Numbered from the stretch's first letter, positions 7,799 to 15,577 are shown. The stretch: 17,214 nt of DNA from Nanobdellota archaeon (GCA_030695605.1 JAUYQE010000130.1:1-17214), one strand, 5' to 3'. Program-made: numbers and translations. The notes: generated by a model from the letters alone, not told the origin.

Positions 7799-8577
7799 CG
7801 CAGTTTCAGGAACACTTTTATCGTGTAAGCCATGTCTTCAAACACCACTTTCACCCCCCAGAGAAAAGGTATTTTTGTCTCTCCATGCTTCCTTCTCTTG
7901 TACGGCGCTTTTATTTCCAGAGAAGGAATTTGTAACTTTTTAGCAATGCCCGCAATGGTAATCCCGTAGAGTATGTGCGCAAAAGGATGCAGATTTTTTG
8001 TCTCGCCATACGCTAAGACTGCTGAAAGTATTTCTTTTGGCAAAACAAGGTAGCCGTTGGTATGATCTCTCATTCCAGTTCTTAGCCAGAAACGTACCCA
8101 TCCATTGAGGAGAGATGTGCCCATTCGATGCGTAAAGTCCGTCTCAAAAGAAGTAGCCCCCAAGTAGCGGGATCCCCAGCTAATCTTGTTCTCTTGGGCA
8201 AGCGAGTACAGTTGGGGGAGAATTGCTGGGGGGTGGCTCAGGTCGGCGTCCAAAAGAGCTATGATTCTTCCCTGAGCAGCTTGCGTCCCGGTGAAATAAG
8301 CACTGCCAATACCGAGCTTGCCGGAACGCTTTATCAGCGTCGTTTGGGGATAGGTCTTCTGGAGATTCTCTACCACTGCCGCAGTGCCATCCGGAGAATT
8401 ATCATCAACAACGATAATCTCCCCGAAAAGATGGTGCTCTGTAAAAATACTATTCACCGCTTCGATGAAGAGGCGAATATTCTCTTTTTCATTGTATGTG
8501 ATCGTAATAACACTGAGTTCCACGGAAGGGATGGCAGCCATAGTATCAAGATTAATTGTTTTCTTGCTGACAAGCAT
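7795..8577 (-). CDS. GT2 glycosyltransferase, dolichol-phosphate mannose synthase-like
   Basis: A GT-A-fold family 2 glycosyltransferase of the DPM1/archaeal Dpm type, which moves a sugar from a nucleotide donor to polyprenyl phosphate on the cytoplasmic face. Numbered from an alternative TTG at 8583, VVDDNSPDGT (58-67) and the metal-binding DADLSHPP (112-119) are clear, and GSRY (137-140) matches the usual (A)SRY. Where DPM enzymes normally read D-x-TSGFR, this protein has RDHTNGYLVL, a divergence that may signal a different sugar. There are no membrane helices at the C-terminus, as in human DPM1. I chose the ATG at 8577 because GGAG lies eight bases upstream. This start lies inside the last 26 bases of aglB, so the two genes overlap and are probably coupled. 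It likely supplies the lipid-linked sugar for AglB or a GT-C enzyme. Confidence 0.85.
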   Translation of the reverse strand: MLVSKKTINLDTMAAIPSVELSVITITYNEKENIRLFIEAVNSIFTEHHLFGEIIVVDDNSPDGTAAVVENLQKTYPQTTLIKRSGKLGIGSAYFTGTQAAQGRIIALLDADLSHPPAILPQLYSLAQENKISWGSRYLGATSFETDFTHRMGTSLLNGWVRFWLRTGMRDHTNGYLVLPKEILSAVLAYGETKNLHPFAHILYGITIAGIAKKLQIPSLEIKAPYKRRKHGETKIPFLWGVKVVFEDMAYTIKVFLKLR

Positions 8578-11356
8578 AATCAACTCTCCAGGTGATTATC
8601 TTAAAACCCCCTTGATCAATGCGGTCAAATGTACTGAAGCACTTCAAGCCCTGCCCTTCGAAATAGAAGAGCTTGGTGAACATGCTTGCTACTTGCAGCG
8701 GGTGCGCAAGAATGAACATATATTCACCCCTGTTAGGAATAAGAATTAAAGAAACACCCATTTTTTTCCCGTCCAGCTCTTTCTCTACAATCCCTCGGCT
8801 GGTGGGATAAACGAGAGAGTCTGGGACCATTCCTGGATTGCCTTCGAGGGTAACGTTAAAATTCTCTAGGCTGATGCGCGCAGCAACACTTCCCCCTTGA
8901 ACAGACGCAACACAGCGTATTTCCTGCTCTGCGATTCTCTCACACTCTTGTGGCCCATTAAGGTACCCCGGCCACGGAGAAATCCACTTGTCGGCATCGG
9001 TAGAGATAATCTCGGCATATATCTGAGCGGCGTTTTCCGGCGAAAGATTGAACCGCGAAGTAAGATGCCCTATTGCTTCTTCCCTATCCAGATTTCTGGT
9101 CTCTTTGTGCATGACTGCTTTGCGGAAATCCCAGCTGCCAAAGTGGCCCCAGACACCCGCTTTGCCAACCATGTCTTCGGATGTGATGTAAATATCTTCT
9201 GGTGGATTATCGCAGTGGGTGTATTGAAGAACTGTTTCCGTTTGCTCCGCAGTCAGTCCTTCTTCTCGAAGGATTTGTAGGGCTTTCTCTTTATCGATGG
9301 GTACAATGGCGTTCAGAATAGCAATGCTCTTGGGGGTATCATTGAGAATTGTATCTAATTCTTCAAAAGCCGTATTTTGCCCGCAATTCAGCATACGGAC
9401 AATGCCAACGGTTAGCTTTTCATCAGGAGTAAGAAGAGATTTACCCACCCAATAAGCACCCCAACTGGTTTGCGTTCCCCCGTCAAAAGTAACGGGCCGG
9501 TTCGCAATAGCTTTAAACCAATGCCCGAAGTCCCACCAGGAGGTTATAATCACGTTCTCTGGCGCTTCATTTTTTATCTTGGTGAGCGCATTGTACCACA
9601 CGTCATTTACGCTGGGCAGGGAATTGAACGCTTGGCTATAGCCAGATTTAACCGGCTGAATGAGAACGATGGATAGCAGCAGGAAGAGGATAACCCCCGT
9701 CGCCAGGCGATTCAGCTTTAATTCTTTGGAGACCCATCGTGAAGTGTAATTCCAGACCAGGCCTAAACCGCTTCCCAAAGCAATGGCGAAAACTGGTGTT
9801 ACTTGCAGGATGAAGCGTACTCCTTTAGTCGTTGCATACAACGAGGCGATGAGCCACATTGCCAGGAAGAAAGGGATTAAAAAATTAAGAGGAGTCCTCT
9901 TTCCTGCTTCGTTTTTTTTAAGGGCAAGAAGCACAATCCCCACTATAGCTAGAAAAAAAAGTAGTTTTCCGTCGAGCTGCTCAATAACCCGTGAAAGAGG
10001 GGCAACATTAAGCTCAGCTACGGTGGTCCGAATATTCGGCCAATAGGACGTAACGGCGACTGCTTTAAGGCGCAGGAATTGGAATGGCCCCAGAATGACG
10101 CGGGAAAATTGGGTTGCAGAGGTAAAAATGCTGACAAAAAAAGAGGTGGTGAGCGCATAAAGCCCCAAGAGAGACAACGAAGCGTAAGATTTTTTTTGCT
10201 CTGGGTTTTTCTTCTTCCCAACGATTACAAAGTCGAGAAGAACGCCCAATAGTGCCGTTATGGAAATAAACGTCGCAATGTACCACCATCCCGTCCACGC
10301 GAAAGCAAATACACCCGTTGAAAATCCTGCCAAGCTCATCCAAATCCATTTCCACTTCTTTTCTTTTGCATACAGCGCTTCTAAAAACAGCCAAGCAATC
10401 AGCACGGGAAAAAATACCGAGTATACATCTGTATCAGAGCTTTCTCCCGTTGTTCTCGAGACAAAAAATGCGGAAACCGCCAAAAGCATCGCCACAAAAA
10501 AGCCGCCGGCATTATTGTTGGTCAGCCGTCTCCCGATGAAGAATCCAGGAAGAACTGTTAATGCGGAGAAGATGGTTCCTACAAAAAAGAAAGTAAACAT
10601 CAAAGGAAAAGTGCCAAAGAGGTTCAGAAAGCGGTGCCAAAGCGCACCAAACCAGTGGTGAAAATTCCATTCTCCTTCCCTCCCGAGAGGTGCCAGGCGG
10701 TAATCATCCCACACTTTGCCGTCTTTGATGCGCGTTCCGGGAAAGCCATTATTGAGAACGTATTCCGTCTGCCGGTAGTAATAATAAGGATCTATTCCCA
10801 GGAGATAGGTGGTTCCTTGGTCGTCACGGAAATTGTTGCGGTATTGATTGGCCAACTGGCTGATCTGCTCATCTAGCACCTCTTTATTTTCCTGCTGCGT
10901 CTTCTCCCATTCTTTCTGCACTAATATCTCCCGATTTTGCGGCGGGAGGTTAGGATATTGCTCGCTGATCTGGCTCTGCAATTGGTTTTTATAGAAATTG
11001 GTAACGGTATTCTCTGCCCAGTCATCAGCGATGGGCATGCGTAACGGCATAGTCCGCAAATAGATGGAAACGCTCATGGCTAGGAGAATGCAAAACAAAG
11101 GAACAAGCCACTTGGCGTGATTTTTGGCAAACGCTTTTATCTGGGAACAGTCGACAGAAATGATGTCATCTACTTTTTTTTGGCGTTGTTGGCCGTGTGT
11201 ATAGGTTGCGGGTGAAGAAGGCGCTCCAGAAGAAAGCACTTCCGGTGTATGTATCTGCTGGTTAGGCTGTTTTTTCTTAAAAAACCTCACCATCACCTCT
11301 TTTATTTTAGAGAAATCAATGACCTCTTCGTCTTTTTTCTGGTGCTCTTCGTTCAT
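8552..11356 (-). CDS. aglB: Oligosaccharyltransferase AglB (STT3 family)
   Basis: The catalytic subunit of archaeal protein N-glycosylation, transferring a lipid-linked glycan to Asn in N-x-S/T sequons on the outer face. Of 934 residues, the first 80 or so are a charged cytoplasmic tail; TM1 is near 83-100. GIDPYYYYR (187-195) is the first acidic motif and GESSDTDVYS (304-313) the second. TTVAELN (444-450) fits the SVSE/TIXE loop, and Arg514 in KGVRF suits the -2 pocket. WWDFGHWF (607-614) is the signature that reads the sequon Ser/Thr. The soluble C-terminal domain follows. External loop 1 carries an extra helix-rich stretch (about 115-180), which I recall seeing in DPANN homologues. The ATG at 11356 has GAGGGG upstream, and a good TATA box lies at 11391-11400, so this gene probably heads its operon with the GT2 and methyltransferase genes. 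Confidence 0.96.
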   Translation of the reverse strand: MNEEHQKKDEEVIDFSKIKEVMVRFFKKKQPNQQIHTPEVLSSGAPSSPATYTHGQQRQKKVDDIISVDCSQIKAFAKNHAKWLVPLFCILLAMSVSIYLRTMPLRMPIADDWAENTVTNFYKNQLQSQISEQYPNLPPQNREILVQKEWEKTQQENKEVLDEQISQLANQYRNNFRDDQGTTYLLGIDPYYYYRQTEYVLNNGFPGTRIKDGKVWDDYRLAPLGREGEWNFHHWFGALWHRFLNLFGTFPLMFTFFFVGTIFSALTVLPGFFIGRRLTNNNAGGFFVAMLLAVSAFFVSRTTGESSDTDVYSVFFPVLIAWLFLEALYAKEKKWKWIWMSLAGFSTGVFAFAWTGWWYIATFISITALLGVLLDFVIVGKKKNPEQKKSYASLSLLGLYALTTSFFVSIFTSATQFSRVILGPFQFLRLKAVAVTSYWPNIRTTVAELNVAPLSRVIEQLDGKLLFFLAIVGIVLLALKKNEAGKRTPLNFLIPFFLAMWLIASLYATTKGVRFILQVTPVFAIALGSGLGLVWNYTSRWVSKELKLNRLATGVILFLLLSIVLIQPVKSGYSQAFNSLPSVNDVWYNALTKIKNEAPENVIITSWWDFGHWFKAIANRPVTFDGGTQTSWGAYWVGKSLLTPDEKLTVGIVRMLNCGQNTAFEELDTILNDTPKSIAILNAIVPIDKEKALQILREEGLTAEQTETVLQYTHCDNPPEDIYITSEDMVGKAGVWGHFGSWDFRKAVMHKETRNLDREEAIGHLTSRFNLSPENAAQIYAEIISTDADKWISPWPGYLNGPQECERIAEQEIRCVASVQGGSVAARISLENFNVTLEGNPGMVPDSLVYPTSRGIVEKELDGKKMGVSLILIPNRGEYMFILAHPLQVASMFTKLFYFEGQGLKCFSTFDRIDQGGFKIITWRVDYACQQENN

Positions 11357-11390
11357 TAAAATCCCCTCTTGCCTACTGGAGCAGTACGTG

Positions 11391-11400
11391 GTTTATAAGA
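11391..11400 (-). promoter_or_regulatory. TATA box for aglB operon
   Basis: On the minus strand the site reads TCTTATAAAC, close to the archaeal consensus. It lies in the 62-base gap between the ATP-citrate lyase operon and aglB. A start of transcription near 11369 would leave a short leader containing the GAGGGG ribosome site. This suggests aglB is transcribed separately from the lyase genes. Confidence 0.5.
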
Positions 11401-11418
11401 TTTGTTGTGAGAGGGACA

Positions 11419-13251
11419 TCACTTCTCAAAAAGAGAATCCTTCAGATAAAAGATGTCCTCTGACGGGTGCCGATAGAGCTCTTGCTTCAGGCGTTTTTGA
11501 TCCAGAATATGTCCAACCAATCCTATGCTTCTGGCTACAGCAAAAAGGCCGTTCAGATAGCCAATTTCTATAATTTGGCCGATCTCTTCTTTGCCAAAAG
11601 CCGGACAAGACGCCAGGGCATCCAGGAAAATGGCCGCAATGCAGCCATCCACATTGAGGATAAGATTCTCCGCCTTCTGCAAGGTTATTTTTTCAACCTC
11701 TAATGCATAGCTCAGGTATGGTGTTGGAAAGTGCTGGACCGCAAACTCTTTCAGCAGCGTTACTCGCTTGTCAGGATTTCTCTTGGATTTCACGCGATGG
11801 CCGATGCCCGGTATCGGGATCCCCTTTTGTTTCATCTCTTCGACAAATTGGCTGGGTGTTTTTCCCGTTTCTTTTGCTTCTTTAAAATATCGGCAGGCAT
11901 CATCCAGCGCGCCGCCAAAACGGGGGCTGATAGTAAGCAGGCCGCTGCACAATGACGAGATTACATCTTTCCCCGCCCGTGCTGCGACAATGGCATTGTG
12001 TGCCCCCGAAACTGCCGGCCCGTGGTCGGCAGTGAGGACGATGCACTTTTCTAAAAACGTGGTAAAGTATGCCGGCAGTTTTTTCTTGAACCACAGCAAG
12101 CCTATGGCCGAGCCGAGCGGATGTTCTTCGGCAAGGACTCTCGTAATAGGCACTCCGGCATAGGCTTGTTCTCCTTTTTCTTCTGACGAGATGGTAGTTA
12201 TGAAACTGGTGGCTTTTCTTATGCTGCCTTCGCGGAGGGCTTCTTCATAATTCTTTGGCAGCGCTGGAGGGGAGAGTTCTTCTCTTGGAACAATACGTCC
12301 AGCGGCAACCAGTTGTTGATGCTGCTGGTGGAGCAGCGGCTCGAGCTCTTCAAATGATTCGGGTACCATGATGCCAGCTTCCCGCAGCGCCTGGTTTTTT
12401 GCTGCGGCACTTTCCTCTTCTTTTCCTGCTTTTGCGCCGGCATGGCCGAATTGGGCTTCCCAGGGAAAAATATCTGCACAGATGCCGGAGACCCACATCA
12501 CCAGCGGCTTGGTTATTCTCCCCGCTTTCTTCGCTTCAGCAATGTTGTTTTCTTGCTTGCCACCGAGCTCCCCTAAGCAGACCATTAGTTTTATTTCCGG
12601 GTCTTGTTCAAAGCGAAGCAGGTGGTCAAGGAGCGTCGATCCTGGGAAGAGATCTCCGCCAATAGCCATCCCTTCTTTGATGCCATCTGTCACCCGGGCG
12701 ATGATATTGAACAGTTCATTCATCATTCCTCCGGATTTGGAAACCAAGCCAATGCTTCCGGGGCGATAGAGTTTTGCTCGAATAAGATTTTCTGGCATGC
12801 CCCCCGCGTAACCGCCCAAACGAAAAGCGCCTGCAGCTATGCCGCCAACGGTCGCCGGGCCAAGAAGTAGTTTTTGTTGTTGTTTGGCAAGTGCAATCAG
12901 CTCTCTGGACTGCCGTTCGGGCACCCCTTCGGCGACGATGACTATGGTGTTTATCGTTGGCTCGAAGAGTGCTTCTTTGGTTGCTTGGTATGCCGAACGG
13001 AACGATGCAAAATTGATCAGCACTTCTGCCTGCGGCTGTTTTCTTGCTGCTTCTTGAATGGTAGGGTAGATGGGGATGATAATCTCTCGTGCCCCAAAGA
13101 ACGCTTTATGAAAACTGCTCTTTCCGGGATGAATGATGCCGGCTACGCTCGGTGTAGCTCTCTCGCACAGATAATCAAAATCCAGCATTTGCTGAAGAGG
13201 ATGCGGCTTCAGGTTATAGAACAAAGCTTGGGTGTTTTTGGTGAATTTCAT
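11419..13251 (-). CDS. ATP-citrate lyase, CoA-ligase/citrate synthase-like subunit
   Basis: With the gene upstream it forms ATP-citrate lyase (citrate + CoA + ATP to acetyl-CoA + oxaloacetate + ADP + Pi). Numbered from a possible GTG at 13284, the CoA-binding/succinyl-CoA-synthetase-alpha-like part spans about 30-320. It includes GPATVGGI (142-149), VSKSGGMMNE (181-190) and phospho-histidine His281 in QFGHAGA. The citrate-synthase-like domain (about 345-621) has His421 in TADHGPAVSGAHN, His496 in GIGHRVKS and Asp546 in LNVDG, matching the human catalytic His/His/Asp set. DQKRLKQELYRHP near the end is characteristic. I prefer the ATG at 13251, because MKFTKNTQALFYN aligns with the start of plant ACLB as I remember it; the GTG start would overlap the upstream gene by eight bases. 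Length matches the roughly 608-residue subunit of plants and Chlorobium. Naming (AclA or AclB) differs between organisms. Confidence 0.95.
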   Translation of the reverse strand: MKFTKNTQALFYNLKPHPLQQMLDFDYLCERATPSVAGIIHPGKSSFHKAFFGAREIIIPIYPTIQEAARKQPQAEVLINFASFRSAYQATKEALFEPTINTIVIVAEGVPERQSRELIALAKQQQKLLLGPATVGGIAAGAFRLGGYAGGMPENLIRAKLYRPGSIGLVSKSGGMMNELFNIIARVTDGIKEGMAIGGDLFPGSTLLDHLLRFEQDPEIKLMVCLGELGGKQENNIAEAKKAGRITKPLVMWVSGICADIFPWEAQFGHAGAKAGKEEESAAAKNQALREAGIMVPESFEELEPLLHQQHQQLVAAGRIVPREELSPPALPKNYEEALREGSIRKATSFITTISSEEKGEQAYAGVPITRVLAEEHPLGSAIGLLWFKKKLPAYFTTFLEKCIVLTADHGPAVSGAHNAIVAARAGKDVISSLCSGLLTISPRFGGALDDACRYFKEAKETGKTPSQFVEEMKQKGIPIPGIGHRVKSKRNPDKRVTLLKEFAVQHFPTPYLSYALEVEKITLQKAENLILNVDGCIAAIFLDALASCPAFGKEEIGQIIEIGYLNGLFAVARSIGLVGHILDQKRLKQELYRHPSEDIFYLKDSLFEK

Positions 13252-13276
13252 GAGTTTTCTTTTTAGGAATTTTTGT

Positions 13277-14524
13277 TTAAGCACTGCGATGCAGCAGGTG
13301 CATGGCTTGAGGCACGCAGTGTATCATAGGCGTTTCCGGCCCATATACTTGCAGGGAAATGCCTAGCTCTTCTCCAGCTTGTCGCATGAGCTGCAGCCCT
13401 TTTTCGTAATTCGGCCCACCCCTTCTCACGATAATGCTCACTTTTCCTTCCAGCAGGAGGTGAGCATATTCTCGGAGCGCTCGCACCATGCCCGTAAACG
13501 TTTTCTCTACATCGGTAAAGTTGGCAATCGCGCCGCCGATAATGAGTACTTTCCCGTCCGGATGCGGCGTTCTGGTCATGAGGTCGAGAATGGTTCGCGC
13601 ATACTGGTAGCTTTCTTCTTCCGTCGGATTGCCACCATACTCGCCATAGTTGGCAATTTCCTCTCTTTCTCCTCGGTCGGCAAGGGTGTCTAAGTAGATG
13701 ATGCTTGCCCCCCCGCCGGAAAGAATGTTCCAGATTCTTCCCTGCGGATTGAGTAGGGTTAATTTGAGGGAAGCTCCGCTTTGCTGATCCAAAGCTGCGA
13801 TGGCCTCTTCTTCAGGAAATGCTTTTTTTCCGAAGTCGGGCGGAAACGAAAGGCCGTTCCAGAGCTTTTCATTTTTGCATGCCGCACTGCTATCAAGGTG
13901 GGCTACGGCATCAAGAAGGGAAATTTTTCCGGTGGCGTCAAAAGTAAACGGGTTAAGCTCGAGATAGGTAAAATCCAAGTTCACAAAAAAGGCGTAGAGT
14001 TCTCTCATAAATGCTTGTATCTTTTCTTCTTTCGTCAATTCGGTGAGGGAGAGAGTGGTGGGATTGCTCAGCACCGGAACGGTGAGCTGTTTCACGGCAT
14101 GCCAGTTCTCTTCGATGTCGATACCCCCTTGCTCGGAGAAGAAAATAGTGTCATAATCCCGTTCGGCTCGGATAGCCACAAAGTATTCTTTGTCGTGCGG
14201 GATGAAAGGTTCGATGAGGAAATGGGTCAAGAAGCCAGTTGCTTTGCCAATGGTTATGGCTTGGGAACGCTGCTCTTCAATGAATCTTCTTACTGCGGGG
14301 AAGTCTGCATGCAGAAGCACCAAGTTTAGCTTTTTCCTTTTCCCAAAAAGCATGTCGGGCTTGACAACCAGTTTTTCCTGGAGGAGCCAGGGGTGGAGAG
14401 AAAGCAGCATTTCAAAGCTTATTTCCGGGGTTACCAGAACAGCTTTATATTCTATCTTTTGATTGAGAAAGTGCTGGGCAATAAGGCGTTTGGTATCATA
14501 TTCGCGGATCTTCTTTCTGGCCAT
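13277..14524 (-). CDS. ATP-citrate lyase, ATP-grasp (citrate-binding) subunit
   Basis: The smaller subunit carries the ATP-grasp and citrate-binding domains, like the N-terminal part of human ACLY and plant ACLA (about 423 residues). Numbered from the alternative ATG at 14530, visible motifs are MARKKIREYD (3-12), VVKPDMLFGKR (55-65, ATP-grasp lysine), EPFIPHDKEY (107-116), LELNPF (190-195), LNPQGRIW (260-267) with SGGGAS (271-276), and the citrate-site motifs ANFTDV (336-341) and RRGGPNY (369-375). I chose the ATG at 14524 because it gives MARKKIREYD, the family's usual N-terminus, and lies 28 bases from a TATA-like box. The gene is followed after 25 bases (or with overlap, if the GTG start is used) by the large subunit gene. 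Together they form a two-gene operon supplying acetyl-CoA from citrate, or part of a reductive TCA route. Confidence 0.94.
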   Translation of the reverse strand: MARKKIREYDTKRLIAQHFLNQKIEYKAVLVTPEISFEMLLSLHPWLLQEKLVVKPDMLFGKRKKLNLVLLHADFPAVRRFIEEQRSQAITIGKATGFLTHFLIEPFIPHDKEYFVAIRAERDYDTIFFSEQGGIDIEENWHAVKQLTVPVLSNPTTLSLTELTKEEKIQAFMRELYAFFVNLDFTYLELNPFTFDATGKISLLDAVAHLDSSAACKNEKLWNGLSFPPDFGKKAFPEEEAIAALDQQSGASLKLTLLNPQGRIWNILSGGGASIIYLDTLADRGEREEIANYGEYGGNPTEEESYQYARTILDLMTRTPHPDGKVLIIGGAIANFTDVEKTFTGMVRALREYAHLLLEGKVSIIVRRGGPNYEKGLQLMRQAGEELGISLQVYGPETPMIHCVPQAMHLLHRSA

Positions 14525-14544
14525 TAACATTTATTTTAATATAT

Positions 14545-14559
14545 ATGTTTTAAAAACAT
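14545..14559. promoter_or_regulatory. Palindromic TATA region, divergent acl / MBF1-like promoter
   Basis: ATGTTTT and AAAACAT flank a central A, an odd 15-base palindrome. On the minus strand TTTTTAAAA (14548-14556) lies 28 bases from the ATG at 14524, so the palindrome overlaps the probable TATA box of the lyase operon. A dimeric regulator binding here would block TBP. The divergent gene encodes a Zn-ribbon/HTH protein, making it an obvious but unproven candidate. Confidence 0.4.
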
Positions 14560-14589
14560 TCTGCAAGAGGGTTCCGATAATTCCACTAG

Positions 14590-14599
14590 CTTTTAATAG
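14590..14599 (+). promoter_or_regulatory. TATA-like box for the MBF1-like gene
   Basis: CTTTTAATAG is centred about 27 bases before the ATG at 14621. This spacing predicts a leaderless mRNA and supports 14621 over the ATG at 14603, where GGAG abuts the start codon with no spacer. Confidence 0.35.
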
Positions 14600-14620
14600 G
14601 AGATGATTTTCTTCTGCTGT

Positions 14621-15073
14621 ATGGGTTCTTGTGACCTCTGTGGCAGGGAAGCAGCATTGCAGCAGGCCGAAATCGAGGGAGTAGAGCTTTCTGTTTGTTC
14701 TTCCTGTGTGCGCCACGGCAAGCAGAAAGCGCCAGCACCGCAAAGCTTTGTACCTCGAAAGCAGCATGCCGCCCAAGAAGCTCCCGTGGAGCGCCTTGTT
14801 GATAATTTCTCACTCCTCTTGCGCCGCGCCCGTGAGAAAAAGCAGATGACCCAGGACGTTTTTGCGGCTTTTCTGCAGGAGCGTTCCAGTACGGTTGCCA
14901 AATGGGAATTGGGGGATTTGCAGCCAGATATTGCTGTCGCGCGGAAACTGGAGCGGAAATTGGGAGTTTCTTTGGTTGAAACAGAAGAAAGTGTTTCTGC
15001 GGTTCCGGAGAAGAAGAGAGCGGCAAAAGACGAATTGACATTGGGGGATTTTTTTAAAGTGAAGAGAAAATAA
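14621..15073 (+). CDS. Archaeal MBF1-like Zn-ribbon/HTH transcription factor
   Basis: Archaeal MBF1 homologues combine a Cx2C...Cx2C zinc ribbon with an XRE-type helix-turn-helix and are linked to transcription or the ribosome; their exact role is unsettled. Numbered from the alternative ATG at 14603, Cys10, Cys13, Cys32 and Cys35 form the ribbon (CDLC...CSSC). A basic linker follows, and the HTH spans about 66-123 with RRAREKKQMTQDVFAAFLQ and STVAKWELGDLQPD as the two helix-turn parts, ending in ARKLERKLGVSL. The tail is charged (KKRAAKDELTLGDFFKVKRK). The start at 14621 gives MGSCDLCG, typical of the family, and sits 27 bases from a TATA-like element. It diverges from the ATP-citrate lyase operon, and a palindrome lies between them, so a local regulatory link is possible. 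Confidence 0.88.
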   Translation: MGSCDLCGREAALQQAEIEGVELSVCSSCVRHGKQKAPAPQSFVPRKQHAAQEAPVERLVDNFSLLLRRAREKKQMTQDVFAAFLQERSSTVAKWELGDLQPDIAVARKLERKLGVSLVETEESVSAVPEKKRAAKDELTLGDFFKVKRK

Positions 15074-15095
15074 AACCAGTTTTTAAGAACTGGTT
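15074..15095 (+). terminator. Stem-loop directly after the MBF1-like stop codon
   Basis: Perfect 8-base arms AACCAGTT and AACTGGTT enclose a six-base loop and start on the base after the TAA. The convergent secreted-protein gene ends at 15133, so the hairpin may separate the two transcripts or protect an mRNA end. There is no T-run after the stem, so termination is only a suggestion. Confidence 0.4.
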
Positions 15096-15132
15096 CCTCG
15101 ACAAACCGAATGAGATTCTCTCTAATTTTTGA

Positions 15133-15468
15133 TTATTGCCGCGGACAAATCACATCTTCTGCATCAATCCTTTCGTACTGCCCATCATTATCGAAATCAG
15201 CGAGGCTGTACTGCGTCAAAACGCCATTTTCTCCCCGTGTTCGTACCGTGTACCCATACACATCGCCGTCACGGCTGAACTCTAGAGTGGTTGTATTGCC
15301 TTCCTGATAGACTTTTTCCGTGATGGTTCCTGCTGCACGGCCGCAGACTGGGCTTTCCCACGTCATTTGCGGCTCTTCTGATACCGCCGGCGCTGCTTCC
15401 TGAGCATAGGCCGGAGAACCCACCGCGAACGTTCCTAACGCCACCAACGAACATATGTAGTTTTTCAT
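15133..15468 (-). CDS. Small secreted protein with EF-hand/VCBS-like calcium loop
   Basis: A 111-residue protein, not assigned to a named family. Residues 1-22 are a clear signal peptide (MKNYICSLVALGTF then AVGSPAYA, cleavage before Gln23). An acidic, proline-containing linker follows. The mature part is mostly beta-strand-like and ends with DFDNDGQYERID (91-102), which fits a DxDxDG calcium-binding loop with an acidic residue at position 12, as in EF-hand, dockerin or FG-GAP/VCBS proteins. Cys42 and Cys108 could form a disulfide in the exported protein. I chose the ATG at 15468: GGGGG lies about eight bases upstream, and upstream TTG/GTG choices would spoil the signal peptide. It is preceded by an unusually long gap for this window (102 bases). 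Its role is unknown; it may be a surface or secreted accessory protein. Confidence 0.7.
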   Translation of the reverse strand: MKNYICSLVALGTFAVGSPAYAQEAAPAVSEEPQMTWESPVCGRAAGTITEKVYQEGNTTTLEFSRDGDVYGYTVRTRGENGVLTQYSLADFDNDGQYERIDAEDVICPRQ

Positions 15469-15525
15469 AATGGACACCCCCAATTATTTCTGTTTCTTTC
15501 TGCAGAAGCATTTTTGTTAAAAACA

Positions 15526-15540
15526 TTTCGATGCTCGAAA
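15526..15540. repeat. Short inverted repeat upstream of the secreted-protein gene
   Basis: TTTCGA and TCGAAA flank TGC in the gap 15469-15570, roughly 60 bases before the secreted-protein start. It could be a leader hairpin or a small operator. The arms are only six bases, so a chance occurrence is possible. Confidence 0.25.
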
Positions 15541-15569
15541 AGAGTGATGGGAAGGTGCCACAGAAGCCG

Positions 15570-15577
15570 TTTATAAA
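15570..15577 (-). promoter_or_regulatory. TATA box TTTATAAA upstream of the secreted-protein gene
   Basis: A perfect match to the archaeal TATA consensus that overlaps the stop codon of the upstream gene (15571). It would start transcription near 15547 and give a leader of about 80 bases that includes the inverted repeat at 15526-15540. The site is itself palindromic (GTTTATAAAC, 15569-15578), so direction is uncertain. Confidence 0.4.

Noticed and set aside
13781..14329. Plus-strand 182-codon frame inside the ATP-citrate lyase small subunit
   Set aside because: It is antisense to a protein with complete conserved motifs, and its translation resembles no family.
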